From Streptomyces puniciscabiei (GTDB taxonomy: Bacteria > Actinomycetota > Actinomycetes > Streptomycetales > Streptomycetaceae), in the NCBI RefSeq assembly GCF_006715785.1, contig NZ_VFNX01000002.1, positions 868,001 to 932,000 of the forward strand: a DNA stretch of 64,000 nucleotides, written 5' to 3'. Positions 41,620 to 50,656 of the stretch are shown here, piece by piece. Within the stretch, counting starts at the first letter, position 1, and every line of letters starts with the position of its first letter. Under the pieces are notes generated by a model. It saw only the letters and a list, made by a program, of their open reading frames with translations, was not told the origin of the DNA and searched no databases. A program made the translations under genes and the position numbers.

Positions 41620-43590
41620 TTGCGAGGTTCCGCCACTGATTCCGCGTCCGCACCCGGCCACAGACAACTGCGGCGGGCCGCCGGCCCGCTCGCCTCGGCG
41701 GCCCTGCTGCTGCCGCTGCTCGGCGCGGCCCCCGCCCAGAGCGCCACGGACGCCTCCGCCGGCCGGCTGCAGCACGCGTTCGCCACCGCTGCGGCCGAGT
41801 ACCACGTGCCGCAGAGCGTCCTGCTCGCCGTCTCCTACCTCCAGTCCCGCTGGGACTGGCACGCCGGCGCGCCGAGCGTGAGCGGCGGCTACGGCCCGAT
41901 GCACCTGACGGACGCCCGCACCGCGATCGCCACCACGGAGCACTACGCCGAGGGCGCGGAGGACGCCCGGGGCGACGCAGCCCGCGCGGCCGTGCATCCG
42001 GACATCCAGGTGCCGGCCGAGTCCACGCTGCCGGCCCGGCTGAAGACCCTGCCGAAGGCTGCGCGGCTGACCGGGCTGCCGGCCGGGGAGCTGCGCAGCG
42101 ACCCGACGGCGAACGTGGCCGGCGGCGCCGCCCTGCTCGCCGCCGCGCAGAAGGAGCTGGGCGAGCCGCTGAGCGCCGACCCGGCCGACTGGTACGGCGC
42201 GGTGGCCCGCTTCTCCGGTGCCGTCGACACGGCCACCGCCGCGGCGTACGCCGACGACGTGTTCGACGTGCTGCGCACCGGCGAGGAGCGCGTCACGGAC
42301 GACGGCCAGCTGGTCGCGCTCGCCGCCCAGCCCCGGCTGACCGCCGACACCGCCCAGCTGCGGCGGGCCGGGCTGGGCACGCTGCCCACGGACGGCGTCG
42401 AGTGTCCCAACTCGGTCTCCTGCGAGGCGGTCTGGGCGCCGTACGCGCAGTTCGGGAACAACGACTACGGCAACCACGACCTCGGCGACCGACCGGTGTC
42501 GCAGAGCATCAAGTACATCGTCATCCATGACACGGAGGGCACCTGGGACGGGGTGCTGAACCTGATCCAGGACCCGACCTATGTGTCGTGGAACTACACG
42601 ATCCGCTCCACGGACGGTCTGATCGCCCAGCACGTCAAGGCGAAGGACGTGGCCTGGCACGCGGGCAACTGGTATGTCAACGCCAAGTCCGTCGGCATCG
42701 AGCATGAAGGTTTCCTCGCCAATCCGGACGCCTGGTACACCGAGGCGATGTACCGCTCCTCGGCCCGGCTGGTGAAGTACCTCGCCGCCAAGTACGGCAT
42801 CCCGCTGGACCGGCAGCACATCCTGGGCCACGACAACGTGCCCGGCCCGACCACGTCCACGATTCCCGGCATGCACACGGACCCGGGTCCGTACTGGGAC
42901 TGGCGGCACTACTTCCAGCTGTTGGGCCACCCCTTCAAGCGCACGGCCGGCAAGAGGGGCGGGCTGGTGACGATCCTGCCGGACTACGCCGCGAACCAGC
43001 CGGTGTACACGGGCTGCACCACCAGCGGCGAGCCGTGCACGGCGCACGGCTCCAGCGAGGTGCGGCTGTACTCGGACCACGACGTCAACGCGCCGCTGAT
43101 CAAGGACATCGGGCTGAAGAAGGACCCGACGGAGGACGTGAACGACCTGTCCTCCCGGGTCTCCACCGGCCAGCAGTACGCGGTCGCGGACCGCTGGGGC
43201 GACTGGACCGCGATCTGGTACCTGGGGCAGAAGGCCTGGTTCCGCAACCCGCCCGGGGCGCCGGCGGCGGTGCCCGCCAAGGGGCTGGTGATCACCCCGA
43301 AGGAGGGTCTGACGAGCATTCCGGTGTACGGCAGGGCCTACCCGGAGCAGGCGACCTACCCGGCGGGGGTCCCCGCGCAGTCGGTCGTCCCGCTGCCGTA
43401 CACGATCCCGGCCGGGCAGAGGTACGTGGTCGGTGACGAGGTGCCGGGCGAGTACTACTACTCGGTCACCTTCACCACCGACTCGCACCGGGTCGTGGTG
43501 GGCAAGGACCTGTACTACGAGATCCAGTACGGCCACCGGGTGGGATTCGTCCGCGCCGCGGACGTGACCCTCGAGGGCTCGGCAGGCTAG
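41620..43590 (+). CDS. Secreted N-acetylmuramoyl-L-alanine amidase
   Basis: Exported 656-residue peptidoglycan hydrolase. Signal peptide RRAAGPLASAALLLPLLGAAPA. The N-terminal region (about 45-250, LQHAFATAAAEYHVPQSVLLAVSYLQSRWDWHAG) resembles a lytic-transglycosylase/lysozyme-like helical domain. The amidase-2 domain (about 300-440) shows the zinc and catalytic residues: IVIHDTEGTWDG, DVAWHAGNWYVNAKSVGIEHEGF, and HILGHDNVPGPTTSTIPGMHTDPGPYWDW. The C-terminal 200 residues hold repeats that look like SH3-type wall-binding segments (VRLYSDHDVNAPLI; ADRWGDWTAIWYLGQKAWFRNP). TTG 41620 is used because CAGGAGG lies six bases upstream. Confidence 0.9.
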   Translation: MRGSATDSASAPGHRQLRRAAGPLASAALLLPLLGAAPAQSATDASAGRLQHAFATAAAEYHVPQSVLLAVSYLQSRWDWHAGAPSVSGGYGPMHLTDARTAIATTEHYAEGAEDARGDAARAAVHPDIQVPAESTLPARLKTLPKAARLTGLPAGELRSDPTANVAGGAALLAAAQKELGEPLSADPADWYGAVARFSGAVDTATAAAYADDVFDVLRTGEERVTDDGQLVALAAQPRLTADTAQLRRAGLGTLPTDGVECPNSVSCEAVWAPYAQFGNNDYGNHDLGDRPVSQSIKYIVIHDTEGTWDGVLNLIQDPTYVSWNYTIRSTDGLIAQHVKAKDVAWHAGNWYVNAKSVGIEHEGFLANPDAWYTEAMYRSSARLVKYLAAKYGIPLDRQHILGHDNVPGPTTSTIPGMHTDPGPYWDWRHYFQLLGHPFKRTAGKRGGLVTILPDYAANQPVYTGCTTSGEPCTAHGSSEVRLYSDHDVNAPLIKDIGLKKDPTEDVNDLSSRVSTGQQYAVADRWGDWTAIWYLGQKAWFRNPPGAPAAVPAKGLVITPKEGLTSIPVYGRAYPEQATYPAGVPAQSVVPLPYTIPAGQRYVVGDEVPGEYYYSVTFTTDSHRVVVGKDLYYEIQYGHRVGFVRAADVTLEGSAG

Positions 43591-43602
43591 GCGCGAGCGG
43601 CC

Positions 43603-44100
43603 TCAGCCCTGCTGGAAAAGCTCCGCCGGGAGCGGCTTCAGCAGGGCGTACAGGTCGTCCGTGATGGGACGGTCCCAGGCGGCGATGGTGACGAGGACGC
43701 CGTCGCTGCGGTCGAACTGGACGCAGGAGATCCGGGACTCGGACAGCTTCAGCCGCCGCACGATGAGGAGGTTGTCGCCCTGGAGGACCGGGGTGTCCTC
43801 GACGCCGACGACCGTGACCTCCTCGTCGTTCTCCAGCGCGAGCAGCAGCTGGCCCACCTCGAAGGGGATCTCGCCCTCGGCGACCTCGCGGGCCGGGGAG
43901 CCCTCGGGGAGGTTGCCGATGATCATGGCAGGGCCTCGGCCGCCGAAGAGGTCGTAGCGCAGGAAGACACCCTGGCAGGTGCCGTCGGGCGCGGGCAGCA
44001 GACCCGCGCCGAGGTTGCCCGGCCAGTCGCCCGGGTCCATGGCCAGCACGTCGAAGTCGGGTCCGGCGGGGGTGGCGCTGCGGCGGCGGAGGAACGACAT
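43603..44100 (-). CDS. Conserved hypothetical protein (165 aa)
   Basis: No characterised family is recognised. The protein is MSFLRRRSATPAGPDFDVLAMDPGDWPGNLG to ALLKPLPAELFQQG, soluble, with a central SPAREVAEGEIPFEVGQLLLALENDEEVTVVGVEDTPVLQG and few charged extremes. Proteins with this MSFLRR start and length are seen widely in Streptomyces as hypotheticals. It converges with the amidase gene (12-bp gap). Start ATG 44100. Confidence 0.75.
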   Translation of the reverse strand: MSFLRRRSATPAGPDFDVLAMDPGDWPGNLGAGLLPAPDGTCQGVFLRYDLFGGRGPAMIIGNLPEGSPAREVAEGEIPFEVGQLLLALENDEEVTVVGVEDTPVLQGDNLLIVRRLKLSESRISCVQFDRSDGVLVTIAAWDRPITDDLYALLKPLPAELFQQG

Positions 44101-44247
44101 GCGGCCATGGTACGTGGGCTCTGCGAGGCGCGCCGGGAAGGGGCCGTCAATGGCTGCGGTGATCTTTCGCCCGCGGCGCTCATCATGGCCGGTCGCGCAG
44201 TTGCCCGCGCCCCTTCGGGCGCGTCCGTCGGGCCGCGGGGGTGCCAC

Positions 44248-45663
44248 TCAGCTCAAGGGGCAGCTGGTCAGCAGGGTGGCCGCCGTCGCACCGGGCGGGC
44301 GCGGGACCGTGTGGTCGGCGGGCGGGAGGGCGGCGCCGGTGATCCAGTCCTCCAGGGCCGCGAAGGCCGCGTGGTGGCAGGGCACCATCGGGCGGAGCCG
44401 GTCGGGGAAGGCGTCGACCAGGGAGTCGGTGTGGGTGCCGTCCTCGATGCGGTAGTAGCGCAGCAGGGTGCCGCGTCCGACCGCGTGGACCATGCGCGCG
44501 TAGACGTCGGAGTCCTGGCTGATCGGCAGCAGTGCGTCGAGGGTTCCCTGGAGGGTGATCAGCGGTTTGCCGATGCGCCCGGTCAGGGCGATCCGGTCGA
44601 CGGCGCGATGGACGGCCGCGGGCCGGGCCGCGTAGTCGTAGTCGGCGTCGCAGCCCGGTGTGCCGGAGGCGCAGAACGGGGTGCCGGCCTCGGTGGAGCC
44701 GTCGTAGCCGGGGTCGAGTTCCTCCCGGTAGATGCGCTGGGTGAGGTCCCAGTAGACCCGGTAGTGGTACGGCCACAGAAACTCCGAGCCGGCCGGGAAG
44801 CCGGCCCGGTGCAGGGCTGCCTCGGCGTCGCCCGCTCCGGGGCCGCCGGCGGCGTACGCCGGGTAGTTGCGCAGCGCCTGCGGCAGGAAGGTGAGCAGGT
44901 TGGGCCCGTCGGCGCGCCAGAGGGTGCCTTCCCAGTCGACTCCGCCGTCGTACAGCTCGGGGTGGTTCTCCAGCTGCCAGCGGACCAGGTAGCCGCCGTT
45001 GGACAGGCCGGTGGCGATGGTGCGGACGGGCGGCCGGTGGTAGCGCTGGGCGACCAGGGCGCGGGCCGCTCGGGTGAGCTGGGTGAGGCGGCTGTTCCAT
45101 TCGGCGATGGCGTCGCCGGGCCGCCGGCCGTCGCGGTAGAAGGCCGTGCCGGTGTTGCCCTTGTCGGTGGCGGCGTAGGCGTAGCCGCGGGCGAGCACCC
45201 AGTCGGAGATGGCCTTGTCGTTCGCGTACTGCTCGCGGTTGCCGGGCGTGCCGGCGACGACCAGGCCGCCGTTGAAGTGGTCGGGCAGCCGGACGACGAA
45301 CTGGGAGTCGTGGTTCCAGCCGTGGTTCGTGTCGGTGGTGGAGGTGTCCGGGAAGTAGCCGTCGATCTGGATGCCCGGCACGCCGCTGGGCGTGGGCAGG
45401 TCCTTGGGGGTGAGCCCGGCGTAGTCGGCCGGGTCGGTGTGCCCGGAGGCCACGGTGCCTGCGGTGGTCAGCTCATCCAGGCAGTCGGCCTGCTGGTGGG
45501 CGGCACCGGGCACCCGGAGCTCGGTACGGCCGGCGCAGTGGCCGTCCGGTGCGCCGGTGGGTGCCGCCGTGGCCGGGGTGGCCAGGAGCAGGCAGGCCGC
45601 GGTGAGCGACAGGGCGGGGAGGGTGGCTCGGCGGGTGGGCCGTCTGTGCGGCGTGGTCGGCAT
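44248..45663 (-). CDS. Secreted alpha/beta-hydrolase, tannase/3HB-oligomer-hydrolase-like
   Basis: Exported esterase-like enzyme of 471 residues. Signal peptide RRATLPALSLTAACLLLATPATA; several Cys pairs suggest disulfides. The nucleophile lies in TIATGLSNGGYLVR; acid and His candidates are TLQGTLDALLPISQ and YYRIEDGTHTDSL. The overall layout fits the tannase/feruloyl-esterase or 3-hydroxybutyrate-oligomer-hydrolase group; which of these cannot be told. It stands alone. Confidence 0.78.
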   Translation of the reverse strand: MPTTPHRRPTRRATLPALSLTAACLLLATPATAAPTGAPDGHCAGRTELRVPGAAHQQADCLDELTTAGTVASGHTDPADYAGLTPKDLPTPSGVPGIQIDGYFPDTSTTDTNHGWNHDSQFVVRLPDHFNGGLVVAGTPGNREQYANDKAISDWVLARGYAYAATDKGNTGTAFYRDGRRPGDAIAEWNSRLTQLTRAARALVAQRYHRPPVRTIATGLSNGGYLVRWQLENHPELYDGGVDWEGTLWRADGPNLLTFLPQALRNYPAYAAGGPGAGDAEAALHRAGFPAGSEFLWPYHYRVYWDLTQRIYREELDPGYDGSTEAGTPFCASGTPGCDADYDYAARPAAVHRAVDRIALTGRIGKPLITLQGTLDALLPISQDSDVYARMVHAVGRGTLLRYYRIEDGTHTDSLVDAFPDRLRPMVPCHHAAFAALEDWITGAALPPADHTVPRPPGATAATLLTSCPLS

Positions 45664-45884
45664 GCGGGTTCCTCCGGCTGTGGGTGGACGCGCTGGAGGC
45701 TAGGCGCGGAGTGGGCGCGCCGGACATGTGTGGGGCCGCTATGAAGACGGCCCCGGCAGCGTTGTCCGCCACCATGACCGATCGTGGTTGACTTGATGTC
45801 AGGGCAGCTGCTGCCGGTGTGGGTGGACGAGGCCGTGCAGGCGTCCACCGGCCGCGCGGCTCCGCAGTGTTGACTCTGTGCGGC

Positions 45885-46817
45885 CTACTGCGCCGCCTCG
45901 GCCCTGCCCGGCGCTCCCTCCTCCGGCGGCACCGGGGGCACCACCGCGATCGGGCTCGCCGCGTGCAGCAGGACGGCCTGGGTGACGGAGCCCATCATGC
46001 GGGCCGGTGCGAGCAGGCGCCGCCGGTGCCGGCCGACGACGACGAGCTCGGCGTCCTTGGAGGCGGCCACGAGATGGCCGGCCGCGTCACCGGGCAGCGC
46101 CTCGGCGTCGGCGCGGACCTCGGGGTGCCGCTCGCGGTGCGGGGCGAGGAAGCCCTCGGCGAGGGCGCGGGTCTCGTTCTCGACGGCGGCCTGGTCGACC
46201 TGGGGCGGCACCAGCTGGCCGGGGGCCGACCAGGTCTGCACCGGCCACGGATAGGCGGCGATCACCTGCAGGCGCGCGCCGCGCAGCGCGGCCTCGGTGA
46301 AGGCGAAGGCGAGGGTCGCCTCGTCCGGGCTGTCGGCGTGCAGGCCGACCACCACCCGGGGCCCGGGCTCGGCCGGCCCGCCGCCGTGCACCTGCCGGCC
46401 GGGCCGGGGTACGACGACCACCGGGCACTCGGCGTCCCGGGCGGCGGCGAGCCCGTTGGAGCCGAGCAGCAGGCTGGCGAAGCCGCCGCGGCCCCGGGAT
46501 CCGAGGACCAACAGCTGGGCGTCGGCGCCGAGTTCGGGCAGGACGGCGCCCGGTACGCCCTCCAGGGCGACGTACTCGACGGCGGTTTCGGCGCCGCGGT
46601 CCGCGAGTCGGATGTGCACGTCGGCCAGCACCGGATCCCCCTCCGCCCGGGGCGGCGCAGCGACCAGCACATCGGCCTGGCCCCAGGCGGCGTACTGCCG
46701 TACGTGCACCACCCGCAGCGGTGCGGCGCGGCGGCGGGCGGCGTCGAAGGCCCACTCCAGCGCGCGCAGGCTGTCCTCGGAGCCGTCGACCGCGGCGATG
46801 ACCGGCGCAGTGCTCAT
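45885..46817 (-). CDS. Universal stress protein, tandem UspA domains
   Basis: Two UspA modules in 310 residues. Domain 1: VIAAVDGSEDSLRALEWAFDAARRRAAPLRVVHV ending in the ATP-binding pattern VLGSRGRGGFASLLLGSNGLAA; domain 2: RVVVGLHADSPDEATLAFAFTEAALRGARLQVIAAY ending VVGRHRRRLLAPARMMGSVTQAVLLHA, where the G-x2-G-x9-G(S/T) loop is modified. ATP binding by domain 1 is likely, by domain 2 less so. Start ATG 46817. Induction by stress is expected from the family. Confidence 0.9.
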   Translation of the reverse strand: MSTAPVIAAVDGSEDSLRALEWAFDAARRRAAPLRVVHVRQYAAWGQADVLVAAPPRAEGDPVLADVHIRLADRGAETAVEYVALEGVPGAVLPELGADAQLLVLGSRGRGGFASLLLGSNGLAAARDAECPVVVVPRPGRQVHGGGPAEPGPRVVVGLHADSPDEATLAFAFTEAALRGARLQVIAAYPWPVQTWSAPGQLVPPQVDQAAVENETRALAEGFLAPHRERHPEVRADAEALPGDAAGHLVAASKDAELVVVGRHRRRLLAPARMMGSVTQAVLLHAASPIAVVPPVPPEEGAPGRAEAAQ

Positions 46818-47000
46818 CGTCCCTCACCTTTCGGAACACGACCTCCCCGTGCTGGGGCCAGCCTGGCGCAGGCGTCGGTCCCAGCGGGGTCCTGGTGGTC
46901 GCGTGTCCGGGAATCCGCGCGGAACACCCCCGGTTCGGCTGCCGGTGTCCGCGTGATGCCGGTTCGGTGCCGGTGGCGCCGGTCGCGCCGCCGGGCGGGG

Positions 47001-47243
47001 TCAGGTGAGGTCGAACTCGCCTTCCCGGGCTCCGGAGACGAAGGCACCCCACTCCGCCGGCGTGAAGATCAGGGATGGGCTTTCCGGACGGCCGCTGTTG
47101 CGCATGGCGATGAAGCCCTCGACAAAGGCGATCTGGACATCGCCCAGACCTCGGCTGCTGGACTGCCACTCGGCCTTGCTGAGGTCCAGCTCCGGCTTGT
47201 CCCAGCCCGCGAGCGGCTTGTGCTGGGTGGTGGTCTCGGCCAC
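47001..47243 (-). CDS. DUF397 protein without adjacent XRE partner
   Basis: Protein of 80 residues with the DUF397 pattern: LDLSKAEWQSSSRG near the N-terminus, VEGFIAMRNSGRPESPSLIFTPAEWGAFVSGAREGEFDL in the second half. In Streptomyces DUF397 genes usually sit directly beside an XRE (Scr1-type) helix-turn-helix gene and act as its regulator or antitoxin-like partner. None lies within 5 kb here, so its partner is elsewhere or lost. Confidence 0.85.
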   Translation of the reverse strand: MAETTTQHKPLAGWDKPELDLSKAEWQSSSRGLGDVQIAFVEGFIAMRNSGRPESPSLIFTPAEWGAFVSGAREGEFDLT

Positions 47244-47325
47244 GTCCGTGCTCCTCCCGGTTCGTCGTCCGCGGGTCAGCCTAGCGACCGCTCACGATGC
47301 CCGACAGGCCACGTGGGGAGGACTT

Positions 47326-48492
47326 TCAGGTCTGCGGTGGCCGCGCTCCCACGAGCCACATGGAGAAGAACTGCGAGCCGCCGCCGTAGGCGTGTCCGAG
47401 CACCCTGCGGGCGCCGTCGACCTGGTGTTCTCCGGCCTGGCCGCGCACCTGGAGCGCGGCCTCGGCGAAGCGGATCATGCCGGAGGCGCCGATGGGGTTG
47501 GTGGACAGCACGCCGCCCGACATGTTGACGGGCAGGTCGCCGTCGAGATCGGTCACCCCGGACTCGGTGAGCTTCCAGCCCTCGCCCTCCTCCGCGAAGC
47601 CCAGGTTCTCCAGCCACATGGGCTCGTACCAGGAGAACGGCACGTACATCTCGACGGCGTCGACGTCCCGGCGCGGGTCGGCGATGCCGGCCTGCCGGTA
47701 GACGTCGGCGGCGCAGTCCTTGCCGGCCTGCGGGGAGACGAAGTCCTTGCCCGCGAACAGGGTGGGCTCGCTGCGCATGGCGCCGCCGAGCAGCCAGGCC
47801 GGAGGGCGGGGCGCGCGGGCGGCTCCGGCGCGGTCGGTGAGGACCATGGCGCAGGCGCCGTCGGAGGAGGGGCAGGTCTCGGAGTAGCGGATGGGGTCCC
47901 ACAGCATGGGCGAGGCCTGGACCTTCTCCAGGGTGATGTCGTGCTCGTGGAGGTGGGCGTAGGGGTTCTTCAGGGCGTTGCGCCGGTCCTTGTAGGCGAC
48001 GAGGGAGCCGACGGTGTCGGGGGCGCCACTGCGCCGCATGTAGGCGCGCACGTGGGGGGCGAAGAAGCCGCCGGCGCCGGCGAGCAGGGGCTGCTGGAAG
48101 GGGATCGGCAGGGACAGGCCCCACATGGCGTTGGACTCGGACTGCTTCTCGAAGGCGAGGGTGAGGACGGTGCCGTGGACGCGGGCGGCCACCAGGTTCG
48201 CGGCCACCAGCGCGGTCGACCCGCCGACGGAGCCCGCCGTGTGCACCCGGAGCATGGGCTTGCCGACGGCGCCGAGCGCGTCGGCCAGGTACAGCTCGGG
48301 CATCATCACGCCCTCGAAGAAGTCGGGCGCCTTGCCGATGACGACGGCGTCGATGTCGGCCCAGGTCAGCTCGGCGTCCTGCAGGGCCCTGAGGGCCGCC
48401 TCGCGGACGAGGCCGGCGATCGAGACGTCCCGGCGGGCGGCGACGTGCTTGGTCTGGCCGATGCCGACGACGGCCACGGGCTCCTTGCTCAT
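47326..48492 (-). CDS. Thiolase-fold lipid-transfer protein (Ltp3-like)
   Basis: 388-residue thiolase-superfamily protein of the lipid-transfer type: VAVVGIGQTKHVAARRDVSIAGLVREAALRALQDAELTWADIDAVVIG, then VHTAGSVGGSTALVAANLVAARVHGTVL, GDLPVNMSGGVLSTNPIGASGMIRFAEAALQ and RRVLGHAYGGGSQFFSMWLV. The expected active-site Cys of degradative thiolases is replaced in HTAGSVGGS, as in Ltp-type aldolases. It overlaps the next upstream thiolase by 4 bp. In M. tuberculosis the corresponding ltp3 lies in the cholesterol regulon. Probable role: release of a C3 unit from a sterol side chain, or carrier function. Confidence 0.82.
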   Translation of the reverse strand: MSKEPVAVVGIGQTKHVAARRDVSIAGLVREAALRALQDAELTWADIDAVVIGKAPDFFEGVMMPELYLADALGAVGKPMLRVHTAGSVGGSTALVAANLVAARVHGTVLTLAFEKQSESNAMWGLSLPIPFQQPLLAGAGGFFAPHVRAYMRRSGAPDTVGSLVAYKDRRNALKNPYAHLHEHDITLEKVQASPMLWDPIRYSETCPSSDGACAMVLTDRAGAARAPRPPAWLLGGAMRSEPTLFAGKDFVSPQAGKDCAADVYRQAGIADPRRDVDAVEMYVPFSWYEPMWLENLGFAEEGEGWKLTESGVTDLDGDLPVNMSGGVLSTNPIGASGMIRFAEAALQVRGQAGEHQVDGARRVLGHAYGGGSQFFSMWLVGARPPQT

Positions 48493-49538
48493 CGTGGATC
48501 CCCTTCGAGTACGGCGACCAGGTTCTGCTGCAGGCAGGGGCCGGAGGTGGCGTGGGCGAGGGCGCGGTCGGACGCGCCGCGGTGGATGCGGGCGGCGGCC
48601 TCGCCGATGCGGATCAGTCCGGCGGCCATGACCGGGTTGGCAGCGAGCGCTCCGCCGGAGGGGTTGACCCGGACGTCGTCGCCGAGGCGGAGCGCCCGGC
48701 GCAGGATCACCTCCTGCGAGCTGAACGGCGCGTGCAACTCGGCGGTGTCCACGGGCCGTTCGAAGGCTCCGGCCTTCTCGGCGGCGAGCCGGGTGGACGG
48801 TGAGTCGGTCAGGTCGCGGACGCCGAGGCCGTGGGCCTCGATGCGGTGGTCGATGCCGCGGATCCAGGCGGGCCGCTCGCACAGCTCCCGGGCCCGCTCC
48901 CCCGCCGCGAGGATCACGGCCGCGGCGCCGTCGCCGACAGGCGGGCAGTCGCCGGAGCGCAGCGGCCGTACGACGTAGTCGCCCTGCGGCACCTGCCCCT
49001 TGAGCTGGGCATGCGGGTTGGCGGCGGCGTCGGCCCGGCTGCGGGCGCCGACGGCGGCGAGCGCGGGCTCGTCGGTGTGGCCGGCGTCCATGAGGGCCTG
49101 TGCCTGGAGGGCGGCGAGGGCTATGGAGTCGGGCCACAGGGGGGCGACGTAGTAGGGGTCGAGCTGGCGGGTGAGGACGTCCCGCACCGAGCCGGGCGAG
49201 CACTTGCCGTAGGAGTAGACGAGCGCGGTGTCGGCGTCGCCGGTGAGCAGCTTGGTCCAGGCCTCGTACAGCGCCCAGGCTCCGTCCATCTCGACGTGGC
49301 TCTCGGAGATGGGCGGCCAGGCGCCGACGCCGTCGAGGGCGAGGGTGAAGGAGAAGGCGCGGCCGGCGAGGTAGTCGCTGGAGCCGGAGCAGGTGAAGCC
49401 GATGTCGGCGGTCCTGAGGCCGGTCCGGTCCAGCGCCTCGTGGAGCACCGGCATGAGCATCTCGACCTCGGAGGACTCCTCTGTGGAGCGCCGGTGGTCG
49501 GTCTGGGCGAAGGCGACGACCGCGATCTCCCGGGTCAC
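48489..49538 (-). CDS. Thiolase-fold protein (Ltp4-like)
   Basis: 349-residue thiolase-superfamily protein starting with GTG 49538 (VTREIAVVAFAQTDHRRSTEESSEVEML). Other blocks: FTLALDGVGAWPPISESHVEMDGAWALYEAWTKLLTG, GDCPPVGDGAAAVILAAGERA and NPSGGALAANPVMAAGLIRIGEAAARIHRGA. A Cys in IGFTCSGSSDY is present near residue 50, while the standard nucleophile segment reads SHVEMDGAWA. It overlaps both neighbours by 4 bp, so all three genes are translationally coupled. It matches M. tuberculosis Ltp4 in size and order. Confidence 0.8.
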   Translation of the reverse strand: MTREIAVVAFAQTDHRRSTEESSEVEMLMPVLHEALDRTGLRTADIGFTCSGSSDYLAGRAFSFTLALDGVGAWPPISESHVEMDGAWALYEAWTKLLTGDADTALVYSYGKCSPGSVRDVLTRQLDPYYVAPLWPDSIALAALQAQALMDAGHTDEPALAAVGARSRADAAANPHAQLKGQVPQGDYVVRPLRSGDCPPVGDGAAAVILAAGERARELCERPAWIRGIDHRIEAHGLGVRDLTDSPSTRLAAEKAGAFERPVDTAELHAPFSSQEVILRRALRLGDDVRVNPSGGALAANPVMAAGLIRIGEAAARIHRGASDRALAHATSGPCLQQNLVAVLEGDPR

Positions 49539-50476
49539 AGCAGCTCCTTGTAGGTGTCGTAGTCGGCGTCGGGTTCGCCGGTGGGCCGGTAGTGGTCGGG
49601 GTAGCGGGCGCCCTCGGTCCACACGGGCTCCACGCGCAGGCCCATGCGCACCTGGTCGTAGGGGATGCCGCCGATCCGGGCGTGCAGGGCGAGGTCGGCG
49701 CCGTCGAGGGCGATGTGCGCGTAGACGTACGGGACCTCGATGTCGAGGTTCTTGGCCTTGATGTTGACGATGCAGAAGGTGGTGACTGTGCCGCGGGGGC
49801 CTACTTCGACCTGTTCCTGTGTGGCCACGCCACATGTGGGACACGCACCCCTCGGGGGGACGTACACCTTGCGGCAGGAGGGGCAGCGTTCGCCGACGGT
49901 CCGCCGTTCGGAGAGGGCGTCGATGTAGGCGGACTGGGCGCGGCCGGGTGAGTAGGTGTAGTCCAGGCGGGCGGGGGCGACGATCCCGGAGAGCGGGTCG
50001 GTGAACTCACCGGTGTGGTCGCCCGGTTGCTCCGGCTCTCCGGCGTACGGCTCGAAGCAGGCGATGTCGGTGATGGCGCCCGTGCGCTCCCCGGCCCAGC
50101 GGACGCGGACGCGCATCCCAGTGTGCACGGCGTCGGGGCCGGGGACGTCGAGGGCGTGCAGCAGGGCGGTGTCGGCGCCGTCGAGGCGGACCAGGACCCA
50201 GGCGAAGGGGGTGCCCAGTGGCTGGCCGCGGCGCGGCACGTGGTTCCACGCCCAGGTGGTGACCGTGCCCGTGGGGGCGACCTCCACCAGGTCGCGCAGC
50301 TCCTCGGCGGTGACGGGGTCGTACTCGACGGGCGGGACCAGGGTGCGTCCGCCGGCGGTCCTCACGCCGAGGACGACGCGTTCGCGCAGGCCGGTGAGGA
50401 AGGCGCTCTGGACGGGGCCGAGGGAGCGGGTGAAGGGGAACTCGAGGACGAGGGGGGCTTTGAGGACTTCGGGCAT
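49535..50476 (-). CDS. DUF35 OB-fold protein with zinc ribbon, two OB domains
   Basis: 313-residue partner of Ltp/thiolase proteins. Two OB-like halves are separated by a zinc ribbon (RCPSCRKVYVPPRGACPTCG, about residues 197-216). The first half is VLKAPLVLEFPFTRSLGPVQSAFLTGLRER with GTVTTWAWNHVPRRGQPLGTPFAWVLVRLDG; the second is GTVTTFCIVNIKAKNLDIEVPYVYAHIALDG. Such DUF35 proteins form obligate complexes with Ltp-type aldolases in steroid degradation. It is the first gene of the three-gene unit, with ATG 50476; order and length match M. tuberculosis Rv3521. Confidence 0.85.
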   Translation of the reverse strand: MPEVLKAPLVLEFPFTRSLGPVQSAFLTGLRERVVLGVRTAGGRTLVPPVEYDPVTAEELRDLVEVAPTGTVTTWAWNHVPRRGQPLGTPFAWVLVRLDGADTALLHALDVPGPDAVHTGMRVRVRWAGERTGAITDIACFEPYAGEPEQPGDHTGEFTDPLSGIVAPARLDYTYSPGRAQSAYIDALSERRTVGERCPSCRKVYVPPRGACPTCGVATQEQVEVGPRGTVTTFCIVNIKAKNLDIEVPYVYAHIALDGADLALHARIGGIPYDQVRMGLRVEPVWTEGARYPDHYRPTGEPDADYDTYKELL

Positions 50477-50511
50477 CGGGGCTTGCCTCCTTCGAGCAAG
50501 GTCGGTGAGGT

Positions 50512-50601
50512 CGTGCCCCGAAGGGGCACGGGGCGGTGACATATGCGGCTCCGCCGCGATGGGGGTCCCCCGGGTTCGAGCGAAGCCGAGAATTCGGGGG
50601 A
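50512..50601 (-). terminator. Hairpin cluster downstream of the EchA19-like gene
   Basis: Two structures lie between the hydratase stop and the DUF35 gene: CGTGCCCC-GAA-GGGGCACG (50512-50530) and TCCCCC...GGGGGA (50566-50601). The loop of the second carries GTTCGAGCGAAGCCGAG, an intergenic repeat common in Streptomyces. They should end the hydratase transcript, implying that the DUF35-thiolase genes have their own promoter. Confidence 0.65.
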
Positions 50602-50656
50602 GCGACCAGCCACACGCGGGCCCGCGGTTTCCGAACCGGCCTGAGCCGGCGCAGCG

